Below the pieces are notes generated by a model. It searched no databases. It was not told the origin of the DNA and was given only the letters and a program-made list of their open reading frames with translations. Positions 26,699-35,049 of a stretch of 64,000 nucleotides of DNA are shown piece after piece. The position numbers and the translations under genes were made by a program. How positions within the stretch are numbered: position 1 is the first letter of the stretch; each line of letters begins with the position of its first letter. The stretch comes from Deltaproteobacteria bacterium (GTDB lineage Bacteria > Myxococcota > Myxococcia > Myxococcales > 40CM-4-68-19): NCBI GenBank assembly GCA_005879805.1, contig VBKL01000046.1:1-64000 (forward strand), given 5' to 3'.

Positions 26699-27765
26699 AC
26701 CTTGAAGTAGCTCGTGTACTTCGCCTTGATCTCGTCGGCCTGTTTCTCCACGGCGACGGGATCGTCCTTCATCAGCTTGATGTCCTTGAGCGGCGTGCGC
26801 CCTTCCTTGTCCTTCACCAAGGCATGGAAGGAGCGGAGTCCGCCGAAGTCGACCATCAGCTTCTGCGCCTCGGGGGAGAAGAGATAGCTCTGGAAGAGCC
26901 GGGCGCCGTTGGGATGCGGCGCGTCCTTGAGCACGCCGGTCGGGCCGACGATGAGAGGCGTTCCCTCGGTGGGATAGACGATCTCGACGGGATCGCCCTT
27001 TTCTTTGAGTTGGAACAGGTTGTACTCGTTCCCGTCCGCCATGATGGCACGCTCTCCGAGCGCGAGGCGCTTGGGCGGATCGGCGGACGACTGCACCTGC
27101 ATCACCTTCTGCTTGGAGAGCTTCTCGAAATAGTCCCAGCCGACGTCGCGGGCGATCTGGTATGTGGCGGTGAGGATCGTCCCGCTGTAGCCCGGATGCG
27201 CCTTGACGATCTTTCCCATCCACTTCGGATCGAGGAGGTCCTTGTAGCTTTTCGGAGCGTCCTCCTTCTTCACCAGCTTCGTGTTGTAGCCGATGACGCA
27301 CAGCCAGGCGCGCCAGGTCGCGAAGAGGCCGTCCGGATCCTGCTGGTCCTTCGGGTAGTGGAGCGCGACGTCCTCGGGGACGTAGGGCGCGAGCATCCCT
27401 TCGCGCTTCCAGACTACGAAGTGGGCCGCGTCGGAGCTGTTCACCACGTCGACCTTGTGGAGGTTGCTGCCGTACTCCTGGCTGATGCGCTGGAAGATGC
27501 GCTCGCCGCCCGACCGCTCGACCCGCAGGGTCATCCCCGGATACTTCGCCTCGAAGGCCTTGCCGAGGCGCTCGGCGACGGGAAGGTCGACGGCGGTGTA
27601 CCAGATCGCCTCCCCTTCCTTCTTCGCGGCTTCGATCAATCCGGGCGTCACCTTGCTCGGGGCCGGCGCGGCGCCGAACGCCTTGCGCCCGAGGAGCGGC
27701 AACGCGAGCGACGTCGCGGCGAGACCTTGCAGGACCTGGCGCCTCGTCAGTCGGTGTGTTCGCAT
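26695..27765 (-). CDS. Extracellular solute-binding protein (Tat-exported)
   Basis: 356 residues starting MRTHRLTRRQVLQGLAATSLALPLL, a twin-arginine signal. The mature part is a cluster D periplasmic binding protein (SBP_bac_6/8 type): AAKKEGEAIWYTAVDLPVAERLGKAFEAKYPG, VDVVNSSDAAHFVVWKREGML, and C-terminal RLFQSYLFSPEAQKLMVDF. It delivers the substrate to the fused permease immediately downstream (4-bp overlap). The two consecutive tyrosines used by ferric-binding proteins are not obvious, arguing against iron. Tat export may indicate folding in the cytoplasm. Confidence 0.9.
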   Translation of the reverse strand: MRTHRLTRRQVLQGLAATSLALPLLGRKAFGAAPAPSKVTPGLIEAAKKEGEAIWYTAVDLPVAERLGKAFEAKYPGMTLRVERSGGERIFQRISQEYGSNLHKVDVVNSSDAAHFVVWKREGMLAPYVPEDVALHYPKDQQDPDGLFATWRAWLCVIGYNTKLVKKEDAPKSYKDLLDPKWMGKIVKAHPGYSGTILTATYQIARDVGWDYFEKLSKQKVMQVQSSADPPKRLALGERAIMADGNEYNLFQLKEKGDPVEIVYPTEGTPLIVGPTGVLKDAPHPNGARLFQSYLFSPEAQKLMVDFGGLRSFHALVKDKEGRTPLKDIKLMKDDPVAVEKQADEIKAKYTSYFKV

Positions 27766-27779
27766 GGTCGTGTCCCTTC

Positions 27780-28850
27780 TCAGGAAACCAGCGCCCGGCA
27801 GTGCTCCCTGGGCAACGTTACCCAGACGGACGTGCCCGGCGCGAAACTTTGCTCCGGCGCGGCGATGATGCGCAATTGCGAGCCGCCCTTCGCTTCCACG
27901 ACGTAATCCCGGGTGCTGCCCAGGAAGACGTTGCGTACCACGGTCGCCTGGACCGCGTTCGGCGACGCGGGCCGCGAAACGCCGTTCGAGAGCGCGATGT
28001 GATGCTGCCGGATGGAGACGGCGGCGTCGCGCCCGGCAGCGAGGGGAACGCCGTGGCATTCGATCGGGGCGCCCGCGAACTCCAGGTGCGTCGCGTCGAT
28101 GGCCTTGCCGCGGAGGATGTTGCTGCCGCCCAGGAAGCGGGCGACGAACTCCGAGCGCGGCTCCTCGTAGACCTCCTCGGGCGAGCCGAACTGCTCGATG
28201 CGGCCGGCGTTCATCACCGCGATCCTGTCCGCGGTCGTCATCGCCTCGCCCTGATCGTGGGTCACGTAGATGCTGGTGTAGCGGTAGGCGTCGTGGAGCC
28301 TGCGCATCTCGAAGCGCATCTCCTCGCGCAGGCCGGTATCGAGATTGGAGAGCGGCTCGTCGAGGAGCAACGTCTCCGGCTCGACGATGAGAGCGCGGGC
28401 CAGCGAGACGCGCTGCTGCTGCCCTCCGGAAAGCTCGGCGGGATACCGATCCGCCACCCCGTCGAGGTGCGTCGTCTGGAGGATCGCCGCCACCTTCTTC
28501 GCGATCGTTGCCCGATCCACGCGCCGGACTTCCAGCCCGTAGGCGACATTCTGCGCCACCGTCATGTGCGGCCACAGGGCGTATCCCTGGAACACCATCG
28601 AGACGTTGCGCTGCTCGGGCGAGAGGGTACGCGAAGGCGACGACACGACGCGATCGCCGAGGGAGATCTCGCCGGCGGTGGGAGACATGAATCCGGCAAC
28701 GAGGCGCAGCGCGGTGGTCTTGCCGCAGCCGGAGGGCCCGAGCAGACACACCAGCTGTCCATGCTCGATCTCGAGCGTGACGTCGTCGAGGGCCGTCTGC
28801 GTTCCGTACCGCTTGGTGAGATTGCGCAAGATGACCGACGACACGCTCAC
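27780..28850 (-). CDS. ABC importer ATPase (PotA/FbpC type)
   Basis: 356 residues. Walker A GPSGCGKTT near residues 39-47, the Q-loop MVFQGYALWPHMTV, signature LSGGQQQRVSLARAL and Walker B LLLDEPLSNLD are all intact. A C-terminal TOBE domain (about residues 270-355) is present, as in spermidine/iron/sulfate-type importers. The GTG at 28850 overlaps the crotonase stop by four bases (GTGA), and the binding-protein gene follows after 14 bp. Together the three ABC genes form a complete importer. Confidence 0.92.
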   Translation of the reverse strand: MSVSSVILRNLTKRYGTQTALDDVTLEIEHGQLVCLLGPSGCGKTTALRLVAGFMSPTAGEISLGDRVVSSPSRTLSPEQRNVSMVFQGYALWPHMTVAQNVAYGLEVRRVDRATIAKKVAAILQTTHLDGVADRYPAELSGGQQQRVSLARALIVEPETLLLDEPLSNLDTGLREEMRFEMRRLHDAYRYTSIYVTHDQGEAMTTADRIAVMNAGRIEQFGSPEEVYEEPRSEFVARFLGGSNILRGKAIDATHLEFAGAPIECHGVPLAAGRDAAVSIRQHHIALSNGVSRPASPNAVQATVVRNVFLGSTRDYVVEAKGGSQLRIIAAPEQSFAPGTSVWVTLPREHCRALVS

Positions 28851-29647
28851 TTCCCCGTGAAGATTGGTTTGCGCTTCTCCAAGAAGGCGCGCCTTCCCTC
28901 GACGTAATCCTCGCTCGCGAAGCAGCGCGCGACGAGGTCGGCCATGCGTGCGAGATCGCGCTCGCTCTCGGGCTTGAGCACTTCGACCGCGATCTGCTTG
29001 AGCGCGCCGACGGTGAGCGGCGCGTTCGACGCGATGCCCTCCGCGTACTCCTTGACGAAGGGGGCGAGCTCCAGGTCGGGCAACACGCGGTCGACGAGGC
29101 CCATGGAAAACGCCTCGTCGGCCCCGAGCTGGCGGGCGCTGAAGAAGATGTCCTTGGTGTGCGAAGGGCCGATGGTATCGATGTAGCGCTTGAGCCCCGC
29201 GTACCCGTATCCCAGCCCGAGCTTCGCGGCGGGCAGCGCAAACTTCGATCCGGTCGAGCAGAACCGCAGATCGCAGCAGACCGCGAGGTTGAGCCCGCCG
29301 CCGAGGCAGTATCCCTGGATCTGGGCGAGGGTCGGCTTCGGGAAGGTGGCGATGGTCGAGTAAACGCCTTCGGTGGTGGCGTTGTATCGGAGCACGGCTT
29401 CCCGGGTGGCGCGCTCGTCCTCGAACTTGGAGATGTCGGCGCCGGAGACGAAGGCCTTCCCGCCGGCGCCGGTGAGGACCACCACCCGGATCCCGGGGTC
29501 GGCGGCGAAGTCCAGAAGGATGCCTCGCGCCGCTTCCCACATTTCGAGCGAGACGGCGTTGTGGCGGGCGGGATTGTCGAAGATCAGGGTGCCGACGCGC
29601 CCTTCCTTGCGGGACGTCATCTTGCCGGCGGGGTGGCTTTGTTCCAC
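28847..29647 (-). CDS. Enoyl-CoA hydratase/isomerase family protein
   Basis: 266 residues with the crotonase fold. The CoA-binding oxyanion-hole segments GKAFVSGADISKF and QGYCLGGGLNLAVCCDLRF are clear. The Glu of the classical hydratase motif (F-x-x-P-E) is Ala here (FALPAAKLGLGYGYAG), so the reaction may be isomerisation, hydrolysis or lyase chemistry rather than simple hydration. I chose GTG 29647 because GAGGAG lies about ten bases upstream; ATG 29620 has no such site. It sits between a CoA-transferase and the ABC ATPase, so it should act on the CoA ester of the imported acid. Confidence 0.88.
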   Translation of the reverse strand: MEQSHPAGKMTSRKEGRVGTLIFDNPARHNAVSLEMWEAARGILLDFAADPGIRVVVLTGAGGKAFVSGADISKFEDERATREAVLRYNATTEGVYSTIATFPKPTLAQIQGYCLGGGLNLAVCCDLRFCSTGSKFALPAAKLGLGYGYAGLKRYIDTIGPSHTKDIFFSARQLGADEAFSMGLVDRVLPDLELAPFVKEYAEGIASNAPLTVGALKQIAVEVLKPESERDLARMADLVARCFASEDYVEGRRAFLEKRKPIFTGK

Positions 29648-29679
29648 GGGCTCGTCGCTCCTCGCTGTGAGAGACTCTT

Positions 29680-30858
29680 TTAGACGATCTTGCCCTCTCG
29701 CAGCGACTCGATCTCCTTGTCGGAGAACCCCATCTCGCGCAGGACCTCGGCGGTGTGCTCGCCCCGGCCCGGCGGCACGGTGTCGAGCCGGCTCGGGGTC
29801 CGCCCGAGCGTCATCGGCTGTCCGACGACGCGCACCGACTCCTTCTGCTGCACCATGCCGAGATGCTCGACCTGGGGATCTGCGAAGACCTGATCGATCC
29901 GGTAGATCGGCCCGCAAGGAACGCCGGCGTCGTTCAACTGCGCAACCCACCCGGCGCTGGGCCGCTTCACGAAATATGTCTCGAGAACCGAGTTCAGCGC
30001 GTCGCGGTTCTTCGAGCGCGCCGCCGCGGTCGCGTAATCGGGATCGCTCATCAGCGCCTGCGCGCCGATGGCATGGCAGAGCCGCTCCCACATCGTTCCG
30101 CCCACCGCGGCGACGTTGATGTGGCCGTCGCTCGTCTTGAACACGCCGGTCGGAATGCTGGTCGGGTGGTTGTTGCCGGCCTGCTTGGGGACCTCGCCCG
30201 CATTGAGCCAGCGCGAAGCCTGGAAATCGAGCATGAAGATCTGGGCCTGCAGAAGCGAGGTCTGGACCTCCTGCCCCTTCCCCGATTCCTCCCGCTCGAG
30301 CAGCGCGACGAGGATCCCGAGCGCGCAGAAGAGCCCTGCGGTGAGGTCCGCGATGGGAATGCCCACCCGCATCGGGCCCCGCCCCGGCTCGCCGGTGATC
30401 GACATGAGACCGCCCAGTCCCTGCGCGATCTGATCGACTCCGGGCCTGTCGCGATAGGGGCCGTCCTGGCCGAATCCGGAGATGCTCGCGTAGACGAGCC
30501 GCGGGTTCACCTGGCTGAGTGCCGCATAGTCGATGCCCAGCCTGATCTTCACGTCGGGCCGGAAGTTCTCCACCACCACGTCGGCCCGCGCAGCGAGACG
30601 CCGCAGCACGGCGACTCCTTCCTTCGATTTCAAATCGATGGTGACGCTGCGCTTGTTGCGATGCAGGTTCTGGAAGTCGGGGCCGTCGCGCGGCCCGCCG
30701 GGCGGGTCGCTCGCGTCGAGGTGCTCGGGAGGCTCGATCTTGACGACGTTCGCTCCCCAGTCAGCAAGCTGGCGGACGCAGGTCGGTCCCGCGCGGACCC
30801 GGGTGAGATCGAGCACCGTGAAGCGGGACAGCGCGGTGGAAGCGCGGGGGGCCGGCAT
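29680..30858 (-). CDS. CaiB/BaiF-type (class III) CoA-transferase
   Basis: 392 residues with the class III CoA-transferase pattern: VLDLTRVRAGPTCVRQLADWGANVVKIE, the conserved RNKRSVTIDLKS, and SGFGQDGPYRDRPGVDQIAQGLGGLM, whose Asp (in DQIAQG) is the likely acyl-anhydride-forming residue. It would move CoA from a donor thioester to a carboxylic acid in the cytoplasm. In this operon it most simply activates the acid delivered by the downstream ABC importer. The start follows the FKBP stop by eleven bases and the stop precedes the crotonase start by 32 bases. Confidence 0.92.
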   Translation of the reverse strand: MPAPRASTALSRFTVLDLTRVRAGPTCVRQLADWGANVVKIEPPEHLDASDPPGGPRDGPDFQNLHRNKRSVTIDLKSKEGVAVLRRLAARADVVVENFRPDVKIRLGIDYAALSQVNPRLVYASISGFGQDGPYRDRPGVDQIAQGLGGLMSITGEPGRGPMRVGIPIADLTAGLFCALGILVALLEREESGKGQEVQTSLLQAQIFMLDFQASRWLNAGEVPKQAGNNHPTSIPTGVFKTSDGHINVAAVGGTMWERLCHAIGAQALMSDPDYATAAARSKNRDALNSVLETYFVKRPSAGWVAQLNDAGVPCGPIYRIDQVFADPQVEHLGMVQQKESVRVVGQPMTLGRTPSRLDTVPPGRGEHTAEVLREMGFSDKEIESLREGKIV

Positions 30859-30869
30859 GGCGAAGGCCC

Positions 30870-31622
30870 TCACTTTCCGATGCCGAGAAGCTCCACGGTG
30901 AAGACGAGCGTCGCGCCGGGCGGGATCTGCGGGGGACGCCCCTGATCGCCATACGCCGTCGAGGAAGGGCAGACGAGGCGCGCCTTCCCGCCCACCTTGA
31001 TCCGTTGCACGCCCTGCGTCCAGCACGAGATCACTTGATTGAGCGGGAATTCAGCGCCGTCGCTCTTGTCGAAGCTCTTGCCGTCGGCCAGCCGGCCCTC
31101 GTACTTCACCCTGACGTGATCGGTCGCGGCCGGTTGCGGGCCGTCGCCGGCGCGCTCGGTCACCACCACGACGCCGCTGGGCAGGGTGGTGGCGCCGCGC
31201 TCCTTCGCCATCTGCTGGGCCACCTTGCGGCCCCGATCCTTCTCGGCGGCGACCTGCGGGTTCGCTCGCCGCCCGAGGACGGCGTCCACCTTGGGCCCCC
31301 ATTCGTCGAGGTCCGGATCGCGCAGCATCAGCTTGCGGTTGGCGGCCGCGTCGGTGAAGCCCCGCTCGACGATCTGCAACTCCTTCGGCGAGAGATGGTA
31401 GCCGCCGATCTTCTGCCCGAGGATGGCGCCGAGCGCGTAGAGCGCCTCTTTTTCGTCGGCCGCAGAAGGAGCCTTCTCCGCCTCCTTGGGAGGATTGCGC
31501 GCGCGTTCTTCCCGCTCCTCGCGTTCGCGCTCTTCGCGCTCGGAACCGCGCTGTTCCGGGGAGGCCTCCACGCGTACCGCCAGCGCGACGAGGACGACGG
31601 CCGCGACCCGCATGGGCTTCAT
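30870..31622 (-). CDS. Secreted FKBP-type peptidyl-prolyl isomerase
   Basis: 250 residues: a signal peptide (MRVAAVVLVALAVRVEA), a highly charged Arg/Glu linker (about residues 26-52), an N-terminal dimerisation region (KEALYALGAILGQKI), and a C-terminal FKBP domain (DHVRVKYEGRLADGKSFDKS, INQVI-like LNQVISCWTQGVQRIKVGGKARLVCPSSTAYGDQGRPPQIPPGATLVFTVELL in segments). This is the FkpA/Mip-like layout for a periplasmic folding helper. The start overlaps the upstream lipoprotein stop (TGATG). Its link to the downstream acid operon is only by spacing. Confidence 0.88.
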   Translation of the reverse strand: MKPMRVAAVVLVALAVRVEASPEQRGSEREEREREEREERARNPPKEAEKAPSAADEKEALYALGAILGQKIGGYHLSPKELQIVERGFTDAAANRKLMLRDPDLDEWGPKVDAVLGRRANPQVAAEKDRGRKVAQQMAKERGATTLPSGVVVVTERAGDGPQPAATDHVRVKYEGRLADGKSFDKSDGAEFPLNQVISCWTQGVQRIKVGGKARLVCPSSTAYGDQGRPPQIPPGATLVFTVELLGIGK

Positions 31623-31867
31623 CAGGGAGCCTTGTCGTTCGATCCGCCGTCCGGAGCGTCGGGATGCGGCCTCGGCAGCGGTTTCACGGGATGGACGCGC
31701 TTTTCTTCCTGCCGCTTCGCCGGCGGAATGTCCCGCAGCGGTGGCGAGGTGTCCGATTGTGAGCCGGTCACCTCGGGCCCTTTTTGCTCGGGCGGAGGCG
31801 GACCTCCGTCGGATTCGCACGCGGCACTTGCGGTGAGCGCGAGCGAGAGGGCGGCGAGCTTGCGCAT
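31622..31867 (-). CDS. Small Pro-rich lipoprotein
   Basis: 81 residues from MRKLAALSLALTASAACES. The signal peptide ends in a lipobox-like SAAC, so lipidation is likely. The remainder is short, Pro-rich and low complexity (PPPPEQKGPEV, HPVKPLPRPHPDAPDGG), without recognisable domain. It overlaps the FKBP start by one base, so both are made from one transcript. Function unknown. Confidence 0.55.
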   Translation of the reverse strand: MRKLAALSLALTASAACESDGGPPPPEQKGPEVTGSQSDTSPPLRDIPPAKRQEEKRVHPVKPLPRPHPDAPDGGSNDKAP

Positions 31868-32105
31868 GTCCGACAAATCGCCGGTCGCCGTGCGGATTGT
31901 CAAGGCGAGCGGAACAGCGGGTTTTGAACAAGCGACGCTGCGCACGCGAGCGCGGGGCGTTCAGGCGTAAATGTGCCGAATCGTTTCGGTGTTGGTCAAC
32001 GGGCCGACATGCGCCGTGGAAGTCGGCTTTTGTCCCTTTGACAAGAACAGGCTGTTGGCGCGACCTTGCCCCTGCCCGCACCCCCTACTGGCAGGAGATC
32101 GGTCG

Positions 32106-35000
32106 ATGCCCCGTCTTCCCCGCCGCGTGCCCCGCGCAGGTCTTCCCCTGTCTTGCCTCGTCCTCGCCGGCCTATGCGCCTGCGGGACCGAGCCAGGGCG
32201 ACAACCACAACCCGAAGAGATGGTCCCCGTCCTACGAGGCGCGGAGATCACCCCGGCCTTGCACCATGACGAGTCCGCGCCGCTGCGACTGATGCCGGTC
32301 GCGCCCCGCGCTGCCGGATTCATCGAGCACGAAGTGAAGAGGATCCCGCGCAACTTCAACACCGCCAAGGCCCCGGACCCCGCGTTGCAGAGCGCGGCAC
32401 CCGCGCTGCTCGTGCCCACGACGAGCACCAATTTCGACGGCGTCGGCCAGGGATTCTCGGGCCCGGCCGGTACCTTCACCGTCAATTCCGCTCCGCCGGA
32501 TACCAACGGCGACGTGGGACCGAACCATTACGTACAGATCGTCAATACCGATTTCGCGGTCTTCAACAAGACCGGCACGGCGCTCTTCGGGCCAGTACCG
32601 ATCAATACCTTGTGGAGCGGCTTCGGCGGCGGCTGCCAGACCAACAACGACGGCGATCCGGTGGCCGTCTACGATCCGATCGCCAACCGCTGGGTGATCT
32701 CCCAGTTCTCGGTGACCGGAGCGAACGGCGGAACCGTTCCCTTCCTGCAGTGCGTGGCCGTCTCGCAGACGGCGGACCCGACCGGCTCCTATTTCCGTTA
32801 CTCGTTCCCGTACACGGGCTTCAACGACTACCCGAAGATGGGCGTGTGGCCCGACGGCTATTACACGACCTTCAACATGTTCAACGCGGCCGGCACCGCG
32901 TTCCAGGGCGCCAAGATCTGCGCCTACGACCGCGCCAAGATGCTGACCGGCGCAGCCGCCACCCAGCAGTGCTTCAACACCAGCACCTCCTTCGGCGGCC
33001 TCCTGCCCTCGGACCTCGACGGCTCGCGGCTGCCCCCGGCGGGATCGCCCAACTACGTCCTCGCCCTCGGCTCGACGGCCAACACGCTCGCCTTCTGGAA
33101 GTTCCACGCCGACTTCACCACGCCGGCGAACTCGACCTTCACCGGTCCCACCACCCTCGCCACCGCGGCCTACAGCGAAGCGTGCGGCGGCGGCACTTGC
33201 ATCCCGCAGAGCGGAACCACCCAGCAGCTCGATTCGCTGGCCGACCGCCTCATGTTCCGCCTTGCCTACCGCAACTTCGCCGACCACGAAGCGCTGGTCG
33301 TGAACCACTCCATCACGGCGGGCTCCTCGACGGGCGTGCGCTGGTACGAGGTCCGCCTCGCCAACGGGACGCCGTCGATCTTCCAGCAGGGCACCTACGC
33401 GCCCGACGCCTCGTTCCGCTGGATGGGGTCCATCGCCATGGACCAGACCGGCAACATGGGTCTCGGCTTCAGCGTGTCGAGCTCCTCGCTGCATCCGCAG
33501 ATCCACTACACGGGCCGCCTGGTCACCGACACCGCCGGCACCATGCCTCAGGGCGAAGGAACCATCCTCAACGGCCCGGGATCGCAGACGGCCAACCTGT
33601 CGAGATGGGGCGACTACTCGATGATGGCAGTCGACCCGTCCGACGACTGCACCTTCTGGTACACGACCGAGTACCTCCCCGCGAACGGCACCTTCAACTG
33701 GAAGACCCGGATCGGGTCCTTCAAGTTCCCGAACTGCGGCGCGGCGGCCACGAACGACTTCTCCATCTCCGCGAGCCCCAACGCGCTCACGCTGGGGCAG
33801 AACGCGACCGGCACGAGCACCATCTCGACGGCGGTGGTCTCGGGCACCGCGGAAACCGTGAGTCTGTCCGTGAGCGGCACGCCCGCGGGCGCGACGGCGT
33901 CGCTCAGCCCGACCTCCGTCACCGCGGGTGGAAGCTCGACCTTGACGGTGAACGCCGGGACCGCGGCCGGAGGGACCTACACGCTCACCGTCACGGGCAC
34001 CTCGCCGAGCGCGACGCACTCGACCACGGTGACGCTCACCGTGCAGGGTCCGCCGCCTCCGCCTGACTTCTCCGTCTCGATCTCGCCGGCGAGCAACACG
34101 GTCGCCGCGGGCGGATCCGTCGCGTACACCGTCAGCACCGGAGCGCTGAACGGCAGCACGCAGAGCATCTCGCTCTCCGTCTCGGGCCTCCCGGCGGGCG
34201 TGACCGGCTCCTTCAGTGCCAACCCGGTGACCGCGGGCGGAAGCTCGACCCTCACCCTGACCGCTGCTTCGACCGCGGCGGCGACCACGGCGACGTTCAC
34301 CGTCACCGGCACGTCGGGCACCGTGAGCCACAGCGCGAGCGCCTCGGTGACGGTCACCGCGGCGAACGGCGACACCCAGTTGCAGAACGGCGTCGCGGTC
34401 ACGAACCTCTCCGGCGCCACCAACTCGCAGCAGTTCTTCTTCATCGCGGTGCCGGCCGGACAGGCATCGCTCACCGTGCAGATCAGCGGCGGCACGGGAG
34501 ACGCCGATCTGTACGTCCGCTTCGGAGCGCATCCGACCACCTCCACCTTCGACTGCAGGCCGTTCATCAACGGCAACAACGAGACCTGCAGCTTCACCAA
34601 TCCGGCGGCGGGCAACTGGTTCATCATGCTGAACGGCTTCGCCACCTACTCCGGCGTGACGCTGAAGGCGACGTACGCGGTGGACACCACCACGCCGCTC
34701 AGCAACAACGTGCCGGTGACCAACATCTCCGGCGCTTCCGGCTCGCAGCAGTTCTGGAAGCTGACCGTGCCGTCGGGACAAACGCAGGTCGTCTTCAACA
34801 TCTCCGGAGGCACGGGCGACGCGGACCTCTACGTCCGCCGCGGGGCCCGTCCGACCACCGCCACCTTCGACTGCAGGCCGTTCATCAACGGAAACAACGA
34901 GACCTGCACCTTCACCAATCCGGTGGCGGGCGATTATTTCGTGATGCTCCGGGGCTTCGCAGCCTTCTCCGGAGTCACGCTCGTCGGCCACTTCCCGTAA
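32106..35000 (+). CDS. Large lipoprotein with two Ig-like and two PPC domains
   Basis: 964 residues. The signal peptide ends in a lipobox (LVLAGLCACG), giving a lipoprotein. Residues ~110-550 form a beta-rich domain of unknown type, with DTNGDVGPNHYVQIVN, aromatic-rich repeats and WGDYSMMAVDPSDDC, suggestive of a beta-propeller or sialidase-like fold. Two Ser/Thr-rich Ig-like modules follow (about 551-640 and 653-740; shared VTAGGSSTLT). The C-terminus has two tandem pre-peptidase C-terminal (PPC) domains (about 756-858 and 862-964). These share the motif SGGTGDADLYVR and repeat with a period of 106 residues. PPC domains are often removed during maturation of secreted hydrolases. No peptidase motif is visible. 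Confidence 0.85.
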   Translation: MPRLPRRVPRAGLPLSCLVLAGLCACGTEPGRQPQPEEMVPVLRGAEITPALHHDESAPLRLMPVAPRAAGFIEHEVKRIPRNFNTAKAPDPALQSAAPALLVPTTSTNFDGVGQGFSGPAGTFTVNSAPPDTNGDVGPNHYVQIVNTDFAVFNKTGTALFGPVPINTLWSGFGGGCQTNNDGDPVAVYDPIANRWVISQFSVTGANGGTVPFLQCVAVSQTADPTGSYFRYSFPYTGFNDYPKMGVWPDGYYTTFNMFNAAGTAFQGAKICAYDRAKMLTGAAATQQCFNTSTSFGGLLPSDLDGSRLPPAGSPNYVLALGSTANTLAFWKFHADFTTPANSTFTGPTTLATAAYSEACGGGTCIPQSGTTQQLDSLADRLMFRLAYRNFADHEALVVNHSITAGSSTGVRWYEVRLANGTPSIFQQGTYAPDASFRWMGSIAMDQTGNMGLGFSVSSSSLHPQIHYTGRLVTDTAGTMPQGEGTILNGPGSQTANLSRWGDYSMMAVDPSDDCTFWYTTEYLPANGTFNWKTRIGSFKFPNCGAAATNDFSISASPNALTLGQNATGTSTISTAVVSGTAETVSLSVSGTPAGATASLSPTSVTAGGSSTLTVNAGTAAGGTYTLTVTGTSPSATHSTTVTLTVQGPPPPPDFSVSISPASNTVAAGGSVAYTVSTGALNGSTQSISLSVSGLPAGVTGSFSANPVTAGGSSTLTLTAASTAAATTATFTVTGTSGTVSHSASASVTVTAANGDTQLQNGVAVTNLSGATNSQQFFFIAVPAGQASLTVQISGGTGDADLYVRFGAHPTTSTFDCRPFINGNNETCSFTNPAAGNWFIMLNGFATYSGVTLKATYAVDTTTPLSNNVPVTNISGASGSQQFWKLTVPSGQTQVVFNISGGTGDADLYVRRGARPTTATFDCRPFINGNNETCTFTNPVAGDYFVMLRGFAAFSGVTLVGHFP
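34375..34998 (+). repeat. Tandem 318-bp repeat encoding two PPC domains
   Basis: Within the lipoprotein gene, the stretch encoding the first PPC domain is repeated with a period of 318 bp (106 codons). The segment GACTGCAGGC occurs at 34551 and again at 34869, and flanking bases stay near-identical over about 70 nt. The codon-level similarity indicates a fairly recent in-frame duplication. Confidence 0.8.
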
Positions 35001-35013
35001 TCGAGATGCGGGG

Positions 35014-35046
35014 GCCGCGCCGGCAGGATCACCCTGCCGGCGCGGC
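35014..35046. terminator. Strong GC hairpin, probable terminator of the lipoprotein gene
   Basis: GCCGCGCCGGCAGG and its exact complement flank the five-base loop ATCAC, 13 bp after the lipoprotein stop. A 14-bp perfect stem is very stable. There is no T-run, which is common for terminators in high-GC genomes. The downstream hydrolase starts at 35050, immediately after it. Confidence 0.7.
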
Positions 35047-35049
35047 GCC

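Noticed and set aside
25001..28850. Ferric iron importer (FbpABC)
   Set aside because: The architecture fits, but the binding protein lacks the clear tyrosine pair and the operon is full of CoA and acid enzymes; kept as an alternative only.
32038..32043. TTGACA as a -35 box for the PPC lipoprotein
   Set aside because: No -10-like hexamer at 16-18 bp spacing; a lone hexamer is not enough.
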